The notes beneath the pieces are model-generated. The model was not told the DNA's origin. It saw nothing but the letters and a program-made list of their open reading frames with translations, and ran no database searches. A stretch of 64,000 nucleotides of DNA from Pogona vitticeps (lineage: Eukaryota > Chordata > Lepidosauria > Squamata > Agamidae): positions 184,371,045 to 184,435,044 of the forward strand of contig NC_135785.1 in the NCBI RefSeq assembly GCF_051106095.1, given 5' to 3'. Made by a program: the position numbers and the translations under genes. Within the stretch, counting starts at the first letter, position 1; each line of letters begins with the position of its first letter. Shown here in pieces: positions 39,401-45,748 of this stretch.

Positions 39401-42400
39401 GGGTTGAAAAGGAATATCTACGAAAAGTTTAACCTTATCTGTGTAAAACTAGAGATAAGGGTAGTCAGACTTTAAGGCCACAAGTTCACTGGGACATCGA
39501 GCTGACATGATGACCACAAGAAATATTGTTTTGAAGGTAAGTAACCTGAGGCCAGTTGATGCCAGAGGTTCAAATGGGGCCCTTGTAAGTTGTTGAAGGA
39601 CCAATGTCAGTAACCACTGAGGTGGTGGAAGGTGGACATCTGTGGTAGAGGTGTGATAGCCTCTTGAGGAAACGTTTCAGAGTAGGGTGTCTGAAAAACT
39701 TAGTTGCCTGAGAGGTTGGTGGTTGATAAGCCACAACTGCAGAAAGGTAGACCTTGAGGGACGAGAGAGAAAGACTCTTTTTAACTGCAATTAAAAAAAA
39801 AATAAGACAGTGGTAAAAGAGGAGTTGGTTGAGGGAAAAGGAGGTTGCTGTCAGTGTCCGAGAGAGCTGTTGAGGTGGTAAAGATGTCGATGGACCACAC
39901 TATATTATGGTGGAATAGACAGACACTGGTGATGCTGAGCGAGATGAGTGCTCATGGTCCTCCTAATGGAGAGGAAAATAGTAACTTGCCAATGCTGCAA
40001 CGTGCCCGGAGCCAAGGAATATTGATCGGATTGGTTGGGGCTCTTAGATGCTGGCAGATAAAAGATGCCAGGTAGTCCTGGGTGATCATGGTAATAAGAT
40101 CGCTTCGACACAGAAGGCTCCCTAGCAGAGACATCCTGCAGGAGCAGCGCCGCTGGACCAGGAAGAGCAACTGGCCAATAGTGTTTGGCAGGCTTCTCCG
40201 TTAGGTGCAGATCAGGGCAAACGGCATCCTGATGATGGTGATCTCTTTCCCTGTGAGAAGGCAAGCGGACGCTCAGATCGGCTTGATGCCTTTGTTGATG
40301 TGTCAGAGGCCGAGGTGGTAGGCCTACACGGGCAGAGTAAGGCACAGTTTCTGGTTGCGTTTAGTGCCATGGATGTCTGATGAGGCAATTATTTGTGAAG
40401 ACTCACTCAGAGAGCCCGAGGATTGCTGCAGTCTATCAGGGGAAGCCGTGAGTCGATCAACATGCTGTTCCCATTTGGGAGACTGCAATGGTGAGGCTGG
40501 TGAGGTGGAAGTGCCTCATCATCTGAAAGAGAACCGTTTCTAGACTCCAGTGGTTGTGGAGTTGGGGAAACAGTTTTGGAAGGCTTCGATTTTGAAGACT
40601 TAGCCTTCTTTGAGGTGACGGTTCTGGTGCTGAGGAAGTGTCTATGTATGGTTTTCTTTTTGATGTTTTTGGCTGTTTTCGATGTTGAGGGTTTCAACGT
40701 CAAATGTTTGGCTTTGTGCACTCACATGACTGTCGATATTGAGGGCAGAATAGGTTATAGATTGGAAGGAGATGGAATAGCTGACGGGCGCTGTTTTGTT
40801 GCTTCAGAAACAGCTTCATCCATGGCTTTAGGGTTTGTTCCCAGGGCCGAAGCTTGAGTCTAGAGAGGCGACTCACTGCATTTAAAGTTTTTACAGTGAG
40901 GGGATGAGGAAGTTTGATGGCCTCACCAAGGCAAAAAAAGACATTTAGGGAGGCTGTCAGAGAGCGGGATCTTGTTATCACAGGCTACACAGCTTTTAAA
41001 TGGGCCTGAAAAGGCCATGAACCGAGAACCAAGAGAACCAATTTTGAAAAGAAAACAACAGAAAGGTTGGGGGGGGGGGAAACGACTCTTTGGCCCTAAG
41101 GCGTATCTTGTTTTGGAAAAAAAGGATAATAATAATAAATAAAGTTCAATAACTTTCCTACTTTCGTTTTCAAATTTCTCACAGAAGCAATGATCGAGGC
41201 TCTCAATGCGGCGGTTGAAAGAAACTGAAAGGAGAGCCTTGGCGCCAAGGTACATGTACCAGGGGGAGGGGTCTATGCTAATGTATTCTCCTTTGCAACT
41301 GCAGAAGCTCTAGAATATTCCGACGAGGCTCCCTGCATGAGCGGATTACCCATAGTGTGATTCACCATGTGCAGCTGGCATGTTTTCTTGCTTTTACAGA
41401 GTTATCACTTGAGGACAAAACAAGACAAGACGCTTTGCTTGCACTTAAAAGCAGATAGTTGTCTTATAGGCACAGGATTCCCTCAGAGACCCATGGCTAA
41501 GAAAATAAAACTAATTTGTAAAAAGTGGACGTAAGAAAAATATGCTGGGCATACAAACATCTTTTACCCACCTTTGAATACAATGAGAGCATTTCCTCTA
41601 GCTTGACCCTTAGACATGTACATATGAGCTACTTTACCACTGCTGCACTGCACATCATCATCACAATCTTGACTGTTAGCTATGAGATGAAGAGGCAGGC
41701 ACTGAGATCCATGCTTAATGATAGAAATGTAAAGGCCAATATCCTGCTGCATTTTACAGTGTGCATAAGAGCAATAATGCAAACAGTTTTCACTTTCTTC
41801 AGGTGGTCATTCAAACAACCAGGCACATGTTCAATTGCGAAATTAGGACATGGCAGTGTGTGTGATTGTTAGCACACTCTGCTTGTGTGGCTGCCCTTAC
41901 AAGCTGCAGAAAACATTGACAGTTTCAGTAACATTGTTTATAATATTATGTGTGCAAACTTAGCTCCTTCAGAACCAAAGGGGTTGCCTAATTTACCACC
42001 CTTTCATGAAAAAAAGTAAGTATAATGTATATTATACTGAATAAAAATATTCAGTACAATGAGTAAGGATTGTTTGTTACACTAAATTTGGAAACATTTC
42101 ATCGCTGATGCTAAGTGAGACATCAGCCCCACATTTGTTAAAATGAAAGTAATACATAATAGGTACTGTATTATTGTTATGTCTAAGCTCTGACTTCAAG
42201 GATCAGCTGGAGACCACCCAAAATATTTGCTGGAGAGAAAGAATGATGTCTAATCTAATAAGGCCAAAGGTGAACATACATTTAAAACTGCATAAATTCA
42301 ACAATTAATATTTATTTATTTATTTATTTATTTACTTATTTATTTATTTATTTATTTGATTTATACCCCGCCTATCTGGCCACCGGAAGCACCAAATAAC

Positions 42401-44554
42401 CCTTCCCCATGACTTTGAAGAAACTCCTTACAAGAATATCCTGTGTGTAGCTACTTAAAATCAGTCTTACTCTGTCTAGTGGAGTATATTCCCAAGTTAG
42501 GGTGCACAGAGTGCAAGTTTAATCTGCAGAACAGTGTTGAGAGAAGTTAAGAGGAAATGATTTAATGGAAAAATATACCCAAGGTGACAAACTGTAGCAT
42601 GAAGTAATGATTACACTGCATCTTTTTTTAGATTGACCTGCACTACATCTCCATGTTGTTTCTGGAATCTAGACTGTAACTGGCACTATGTCATGGTACT
42701 ACAATAGCACCCTGCAGCTAGCCCAATGCTAACTTAATAGTGTATGCTTCTCTTATTGTGAACAGGACAGGTTATCACAAGAGGGGTGGGGGGAAACCCA
42801 CATATTTTGTATGTCTAAGCTGTTTATGCTATAGCAATTTTTCATCATTACACCAGGGGAAGCTTTGTTTTCTTACTTAATTCTCTTTAAGAACTTCCAT
42901 CTGGAACATACAAGCAGTCCTAAAATTTAGCTATTCTATGGCAACATCTTACATTCATTTTTCTGAATGATACTTAATACCACTAATACCATGCAATAAT
43001 GAGTGAGAATTTAGGAACATGCTTTCTAAATAGTAATGTATCATACAGGAACTTTTGATACAATATATGTGTAGGAAAGCAAGATTTTTTTTAAAAAAAT
43101 TGTATTTTAACAGCTTTTGAACATTTCTTGTAGGTGGTAAGTTGTTTTTGTTGTTGTCATCATAGACTAGATCGGTATGTTGCCAATGCCATTTTACAGC
43201 AATATTGAAAACCTCTTTAGGAAAAAAAAAAGAATTGTAGCATGCCCAGGTTAAAGAGAAATAGAAGTTGAATAATTGAAAGAAGAGCAATAATAAGTGA
43301 TTTGTGAACAGTATTTCACAAACCTCATTCTTATTGAAATGGACCAGTGCAAAACGGATGGGAGTCAGGCAAGCCCAAAGAACTTATACGGAACATTAGA
43401 ATCTCTTCTCTAGAGAGTGTACAGCTACTGTGCAAATCATCAAGTGTTACAAAAATGTTCGCTGCTGCAGCAAATTAATAGAAGCCCATAGGAATACATA
43501 GACTTCTAATGCACTAGAATTCTCAAAAGGATTTCCTATGGAAAACAATGCCTTTGAATCCTAACTTGCTATCTGTGAATGGAGCAGGGGTTCAGTTAAT
43601 AATCACACTGGTAGAGGAGGAGAAGCATACTTTGCCAATTTTTCTGCACTTGTCCCATAGGACCCCAATCTCTGCAGTGGAAAGGGAGAATACAAGGGGA
43701 ATACAAGCATCCACAGGGGAAAATAATTGAATGTTGCCTCCCTTCTTCTATTGACAGGAGTGGAGGAATTCTACTCAAAGGATGCTCCCACCAGCAGGAG
43801 GATGCTCAGCATGCCAGCCTATGTTTTAGAATACTGTACTCAAACCAGCAAGTTTGCAACAGCAGTTAAATTGGCTTCATTAAAATATTGCACTCTATGC
43901 ACCAGGACAGAGCATTTTAGTTACCAAAAGCCACACTTGGTTGCAGAATATACACAGACCTACAACGTGGGAGTTCTTTGACATTGTGACCTGAATTATA
44001 AACAGTGTCCCAGACTTTCAGGCATTTGCCATATAATCCCCCTCCTCTGACACTTTTACAGTTAATAGTTGGGAGCAAAATTGTTATAACATTGCTGGAA
44101 GCATATGTGACATATCCTTGCAGTAGGTTGGCCCCATTTTGGAAGGGGCCCTGGAATTCTCCATAGATGGGTTAACTAAATATAAGACACATACAGTAGG
44201 TCAAGTCAAAACGCTAACTATGATCTAAATCATACCGCAAACTCTCAATACAGTATGCCGAAATTCTCAGGGGCTCCAAAATCCATCCCAGCCACCCCTA
44301 TTGTACTGGTGCCTCTCCTACAATTCCACACACACACACACCCTGCAGAGAAGTTGCAGGTTATCAGTCTAATACCATTGTCATTTTACATAGGAAAATC
44401 TACGCAGCCCTAAAACACTTAAACATTTCAAAATGCAGACTATTATAACATTAAAATAAACCCCACATACCTTTACAGATCCATGTTCAGAACTTTGCAT
44501 CAGATGTAGAAATGAAACCATGATTATATTTACAGTTGTCCACGGCTTGTACAT
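14264..44554 (-). CDS. VEGFD: VEGFD: vascular endothelial growth factor D, whole gene
   Basis: Secreted growth factor that binds VEGFR-3 (and VEGFR-2 after processing) and drives lymphatic and vessel growth. Seven coding exons on the minus strand have consistent phases: 44471-44554, 31670-31880, 28714-28904, 24153-24301, 22073-22170, 17596-17791 and 14264-14390. They sum to 1,056 bp, a 351-residue precursor against 354 in human from memory. Order: signal peptide (about 1-22), N-terminal propeptide with SHRSTR/FAA cleavage site (residue 86), VEGF homology domain (about 100-203) with the PPCVNVYRCGGCCN core, C-terminal cleavage site VIRR/S (203), then a Cys-rich propeptide. Glycosylation sequons lie at N153, N183 and N284. 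VEGFD rather than VEGFC is supported by VIDEEW-like, QRTQC, NEESL and the short C-terminal propeptide. All six introns are present in full. Confidence 0.97.
15848..16013 (+). repeat. L2/SINE-type 3' tail plus (AAAT)n(CATA)n microsatellite
   Basis: The 'gccgcctagagtgg...agataggcgggatatt' signature shared by many reptile retroelement tails is followed by about 14 AAAT units and then about 16 CATA units. Confidence 0.85.
16270..16737 (+). mobile_element. LTR-like fossil (retrovirus/gypsy kin), solo
   Basis: About 470 bp starting TGTGGCGATCAC, with an octamer-like ATTTGCAT segment, a GA-rich region and an AATAAA signal near 16650 followed by a T-rich stretch. Its end is close to a 'tggtggcaacga' sequence that resembles a primer binding site. 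No gag, pol or env remnant follows. It appears to be an old isolated terminal repeat. Family not assignable by eye. Confidence 0.4.
17051..17170. mobile_element. Small hAT-like MITE
   Basis: Near-palindromic 120-bp element with ends AGTGGTTCCC and GGGAACCACT, and the interior 'ggactgcaactcccagaa'. This is a common reptile and mammal MITE type. The target duplication is eroded. Confidence 0.6.
17596..17791 (-). CDS. VEGFD: VEGFD exon 6 (Cys-rich repeat region)
   Basis: Completes Gly245, encodes 246-309 and gives two bases of Ser310. The acceptor is TTTTGTCTCAG and the donor is AG/GTAAGC. It carries the BR3P/silk-type repeats with C-x-C-x-C spacing: LCPPNMDFDEENCECVCK, then NCSCYLC (sequon N284) and SCFQKHKTFNAETC. 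It aligns with human LCGPHMMFDEDRCECVCK. Confidence 0.97.
17926..18190. mobile_element. TA-flanked MITE, 'aaaataagcc' family, copy 1
   Basis: Bounded by TA and imperfect inverted ends: left 'ccctttt..ctctgaaaataaga', right complement of 'cttattttcggggaaacacgg'. The interior includes repeated 'aaaataagccc' and 'ccagaagatgatg'. A second copy in the opposite orientation lies at 62808-63096. Confidence 0.75.
18888..19924. mobile_element. L2 composite B-A, copy 2 (inverted partner of 4573-5998)
   Basis: Plus-strand part B (18888-19345: SKCLKDHIS, then the frame with LLLPDSGTP) is joined tail to tail with minus-strand part A (19346-19924: NQAFYALTPFLWKKLPL, FRKMQKTELFRTAF). The whole is the reverse complement of 4573-5998 minus the SINE found there. 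Similarity by eye is high over about 1 kb, including the same tail-to-tail junction. Confidence 0.8.
19930..20165 (+). mobile_element. L2 part-B type 3' end, third copy
   Basis: 3' UTR closely related to 19190-19330 ('gcttatgtgtttctatggt', 'agctgctttggatcc'), ending in an AAAT tail. It directly follows the composite. Confidence 0.7.
20836..21493 (-). mobile_element. L2 LINE 3' end
   Basis: Minus strand. An open frame of 123 codons (21039-21410) carries HISPTLAALHWLPISFHVDFK, RSTRITRHRQQGRLRGL and RNRAFSAVAPRLWNALPTEI...FKQAF. A 3' UTR and ATTA-rich tail at 20836 follow. It is 5' truncated near 21493. It closely matches the L2 nested in BovB at 11000-11650, so it is the same subfamily. Confidence 0.85.
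22073..22170 (-). CDS. VEGFD: VEGFD exon 5 (start of C-terminal propeptide)
   Basis: Completes Arg212, encodes 213-244 and gives the first base of Gly245. The acceptor is CTTCTTCTAG and the donor is AAG/GTATGT. It encodes CPQINKPCHEGWIWDGHK, CECVIDE and NHPVRRE. It aligns with the human exon reading CSHSKKLCPIDMLWDSNKC by its Cys and Trp positions, but is otherwise the most diverged exon. It lies too low in length and similarity to be caught as an open frame, and is supported by phase on both sides. Confidence 0.92.
22171..24152 (-). other. VEGFD: VEGFD intron 4
   Basis: 2.0 kb. Apart from a SINE fragment near 23205-23345 and short A/T runs, nothing is recognised. Confidence 0.8.
23205..23345 (-). 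mobile_element. Sauria-type SINE head fragment
   Basis: The minus strand reads 'gagccagtttagtaccgtgg' then 'tgttggactagaactcaagt' and 'tcaaatccctgct'. This is the tRNA-like head (boxes A and B) typical of squamate SINEs. Eroded. Confidence 0.5.
24153..24301 (-). CDS. VEGFD: VEGFD exon 4 (VEGF homology domain, part 2)
   Basis: Residues 163-211 plus two bases of Arg212. The acceptor is ACTTTGCAG and the donor is CG/GTAAGA. It encodes LFEISVPLTNVPDPIQVK, the ANHTSCKC segment that supplies the last knot cysteines and sequon N183, and the C-terminal processing site TVIRRSVQYPEED. This closes the receptor-binding domain. Confidence 0.97.
24598..26636 (-). mobile_element. BovB LINE, copy 2 (5' truncated)
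   Basis: The minus strand reads from 26636 to the 3' end near 24598. It has the linker and RT: EEDIKKKWQEYTEELYQ-like, KAREFQKNIYFCFIDYAKAF, GVRQSCILSPSLFNLYAEY, then the catalytic loop as HADD (normally YADD), FIFLGSMITADGD, GSESWTIKKADRRRIGAFEL, and the terminal GKCEGKRRRGRQRMRWLD. Several frameshifts and stops. It is closely related to copy 1 and contains the uninterrupted versions of the two sites at which copy 1 was invaded. Confidence 0.9.
26637..27288 (+). mobile_element. BovB LINE, copy 3 (3' end only)
   Basis: Plus-strand BovB 3' portion from the ITSWQIEGE-equivalent region onward: KSRDITLPTKVQIVKAM, GSESWTIKKAD, FGHLMRREDSLEKTLML, GKRRRG. It ends with 'cacgaagagttggacacaac' and an AACAAC-type tail. 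It starts exactly where copy 2 ends, in the opposite orientation. Confidence 0.9.
28275..28480 (+). mobile_element. tRNA-derived SINE
   Basis: Box A-like 'gctcagttgtagagctcatg' and box B-like 'gggttcatttcct' about 40 bases apart, at 28285-28340. A short internal duplication of 'gatgttctgtcaatcagt' occurs at 28371-28388 and 28393-28410. Confidence 0.55.
28714..28904 (-). CDS. VEGFD: VEGFD exon 3 (VEGF homology domain, part 1)
   Basis: Completes codon 99 and encodes 100-162. The acceptor is TTTTCTAG. It carries the heart of the cystine-knot fold: EEWQRTQCMPRETC, then FFKPPCVNVYRCGGCCN and the sequon NTT at 153. The donor is GTATTT, which is weak at the +4/+5 positions. The last codon is Met where human has Gln, directly before the exon 4 LFEISVPL. 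The cysteine spacing agrees with the family. Confidence 0.97.
28905..31669 (-). other. VEGFD: VEGFD intron 2
   Basis: 2.8 kb. A GA-rich/C-rich segment at about 29400-29990 contains chance open frames (an RRQYGGGEGLVVVG-type frame) and might be an unidentified repeat. Poly-C and poly-T runs lie near 30375-30395. Nothing else is recognised. Confidence 0.7.
31670..31880 (-). CDS. VEGFD: VEGFD exon 2 (N-terminal propeptide)
   Basis: Residues 29-98 plus the first base of codon 99. The acceptor is TCCTTGCAG and the donor is A/GTAGGT. It contains SEQQIRKAASLEDLL, ITHSEDWKLWKCRLKLK and the proprotein convertase site SHRSTR with FAAAFYDIEMLK, all close to VEGFD of other vertebrates. The exon ends with a single A, so codon 99 becomes ATT (Ile), where human has Val. 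Confidence 0.96.
32936..33586 (-). mobile_element. L1 LINE ORF2 C-terminal fragment
   Basis: One open frame on the minus strand encodes the carboxy part of L1 ORF2: FLKLEGYDLKWGWHAFLWY, ILRKALLSMWNKVKNQMY, WWARSQLLSRFAKD, KLYNLLLDFETHDEVVKACM, IKWAQNVGH, then WEQIWKTNIKLT and ENIYKMFYRWYMTSTTLAK. This last block is diagnostic of the L1 C-terminal region. It is truncated at both ends. Immediately 3' (32846-32935) it carries a 'gcctagagtgg...agataggcggggtata' plus (AAAAT)n tail, which belongs to L2/SINE-type elements and not to L1. Confidence 0.85.
33720..34145. repeat. GC-rich imperfect internal repeats
   Basis: The motif GGACAGRCTTTGGGTGGG recurs near 33841, 33893 and 34123. 'agctctgcNNtctgaagccagg' occurs near 33718 and 33802, and 'tagacaggcYggcccccttg' near 33760 and 34091. 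The spacing is irregular, so this is a decayed tandem or satellite-like patch. It produces the open frames on both strands here. Confidence 0.6.
35091..35245. repeat. (CTTG)n(CTCG)n(CTTC)n tetranucleotide array
   Basis: CTTG units grade into CTCG and then into about 28 CTTC units. It is the source of repeated SFLP or GRKE frames in several reading frames. Confidence 0.97.
36408..36460. repeat. (GTCT)n(CT)n(CA)n microsatellite
   Basis: GTCT, CT and CA tracts in direct succession. A further (CA)n lies at 36655-36692. Confidence 0.9.
38645..41370 (-). mobile_element. DIRS-type retroelement fossil
   Basis: About 2.7 kb. Inverted terminal sequences: the segment around 38704-38748 (with 'ccttggtatatgtacc' and 'ttggcaccaaggctctcc') is the reverse complement of 41233-41278. 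Read on the minus strand, the downstream part resembles a DIRS tyrosine recombinase with patterns like TFKTIFLVVIMSAR, RISNWIASTIQLAY, PHSRALATSTA and SDAAFGRAVLS. The upstream part is Ser/Lys/Pro-rich, like the gag-like first ORF. It is shorter than a full element and broken many times. It looks old and inactive. Confidence 0.7.
42309..42400 (-). repeat. (TTTA)n and retroelement tail remnant
   Basis: About twelve TTTA units are followed by 'ataccccgcctatctggcca', the minus-strand signature tail shared with 32880 and 15850. Confidence 0.85.
44471..44554 (-). CDS. VEGFD: VEGFD coding exon 1 (signal peptide)
   Basis: Encodes residues 1-28, beginning MYKPWTTVNIIMVSFLHLM and ending SSEHGSVK, followed by a GTATGT donor. 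It aligns with the human start MYREWVVVNVF and the ending NEHGPVK. The hydrophobic run VNIIMVSFLHLM is the signal peptide core. A second in-frame ATG lies eight codons upstream (44578-44576). I prefer the inner one because it matches the known family start. The junction is in phase 0, matching the phase-0 start of exon 2. It lies 1,063 bases from the PIR stop codon. Confidence 0.85.
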
Positions 44555-44859
44555 CCTTTTGAGTTTAATAATCCACACTTTGCTACACAGTTGATATCAT
44601 ACAGCTGAAGGAAGTGTTTCAAAATACATTTCTCTATAGAGTGTTTATTTTAAAAAAATGCATAATCAGATTATTTCCCCCATCCACTATAAACCTGAAG
44701 CATATACATGGAAAGTAAACAACAGTACTTTTAAAAGAACAGCAAAATTCACATAAACAATGTCATTACTTTCCTGCTGTTAACTTTCAGGTTTTTAAAA
44801 AAATGCCAAACAAGAGAAAACTAGTAGGGATTCCAGTTCGTATTTAATCCATCTCACAC

Positions 44860-45204
44860 CTAATTACAAAAAAAACCCACCACCCCTCGATGTTCATCTG
44901 TTGTCCCAGAAATGTTAAAATCCGCTGGGATTTCTTGGTGCTCCATGCGGCAGCTTCCTTTTAAGACGGCCATATGAGAGCCAGTGTTTTGAGCCAGGGA
45001 AAGCTGTAATCCAACTCTGTATTGAAACTTTTTTTCACAGTCTGCAGAAGCATGTGTCTTAAATCTGATACAGACACTGGCAGCAAATACAGTCACCTTC
45101 TGGCTCTTATCCCATTTTGTTCCCTCCAACGGTGGTGTAAGATTTACTAAACTAACTGATGCAATGTGGAATGAGACTATTTTATGGGGACCTACCTGAA
45201 ACAT
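44860..45204 (-). other. Unexplained 115-codon open frame between PIR and VEGFD
   Basis: Open frame on the minus strand in the 1.06-kb gap between the PIR stop and VEGFD exon 1. It is not a known part of either gene. The translation has alternating hydrophobic stretches suggestive of beta strands and paired cysteines: SFHIASVSLVNLTPPLEG, VFAASVCIRFKTH, FQYRVGLQLSL and VLKGSCRMEH. The VC-x-x-F...FQYRVxLQL pattern faintly recalls the upper leg (thigh) domain of integrin alpha chains, but no integrin alpha gene is known beside VEGFD and no flanking exon was found. A splice-like CAG/GTAGGT lies just inside its upstream end. It could be a diverged retrocopy fragment or chance. I do not call it a gene. 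Confidence 0.3.
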
Positions 45205-45395
45205 GAAACTTCAGCAGTTATCTTACACAGTATATGCACAACATGTCCTTTCCTGGCACTTCCCCTCCAGCCCATCACCCTTATGCTCTCTATGTTGCAA
45301 GACTCTGATAGAATTGATTTATTTATTCAAACAAACAGGTTTTAATAAGTAAATTAAAACAGGCAGTGAGATGTTAATTGTAAAATAAATGTATT

Positions 45396-45401
45396 TTTAT
45401 T
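45396..45401 (-). terminator. PIR: Candidate PIR polyadenylation signal
   Basis: AATAAA on the minus strand, 217 bases beyond the PIR stop. If used, the PIR transcript ends about 0.8 kb before the VEGFD start codon. Confidence 0.4.
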
Positions 45402-45617
45402 ACAGAAGGTAGAGATGAGTGTTACATATCACAAAAAAGTTTTTTTAAAAAGCACATGCAGTCATTCATAGTACTAATAGTTAGCTTTGTTTCTAGAATG
45501 ATTATAAACACATTTGTTGGAGTCAATCTAGTAAACCCACATAATTAGCCCCAATAAAAATATGGAAAGACGTGGGGTTATATAGCTACAAAGAGAGAAG
45601 GCCAGCCAGTCTAGTGT

Positions 45618-45748
45618 CTATAAAATCCCATGTGGTTGGTTTCCAATCTTTGATTTCCAAGTGGCAGCTCTCTCAAATCCATTTCTTGCACTACTGAAGT
45701 CACCAATGGCTTGCATAATTTCTTCCTGGGTATTCATCACAAATGGAC
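45618..45748 (-). CDS. PIR: PIR terminal exon
   Basis: Completes the split Gly codon and encodes PFVMNTQEEIMQAIGDFSSA, RNGFERAATWKSKIGN and then QPHGIL before TAG (45618-45620). The acceptor is TTTACATTATAG. Human pirin ends at KSKIGN, so the stop is six codons later here. The exon sits 1,063 bases from the VEGFD start codon. Confidence 0.95.

Larger units (their letters stand above)
31881..44470 (-). other. VEGFD: VEGFD intron 1 (12.6 kb)
   Basis: Largest intron. It contains an L1 fragment between two related flanks (32562-33705), GC-rich imperfect repeats (33720-34145), microsatellites at 35091-35245, 36408-36460, 36655-36692 and 42309-42358, and a DIRS fossil (38645-41370). The open frames at 35642-35920, 37984-38382, 41525-41872 and 42955-43290 have no family resemblance that I can support. 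The last 2 kb near exon 1 hold no recognised repeat. Confidence 0.85.

Noticed and set aside
41525-41872. 115-codon open frame in VEGFD intron 1
   Set aside because: Composition and residue pattern look random and there is no recognisable domain.
42955-43290. 111-codon open frame on the minus strand
   Set aside because: AT-rich chance frame rich in Phe/Tyr/Asn, without homology that I can see.
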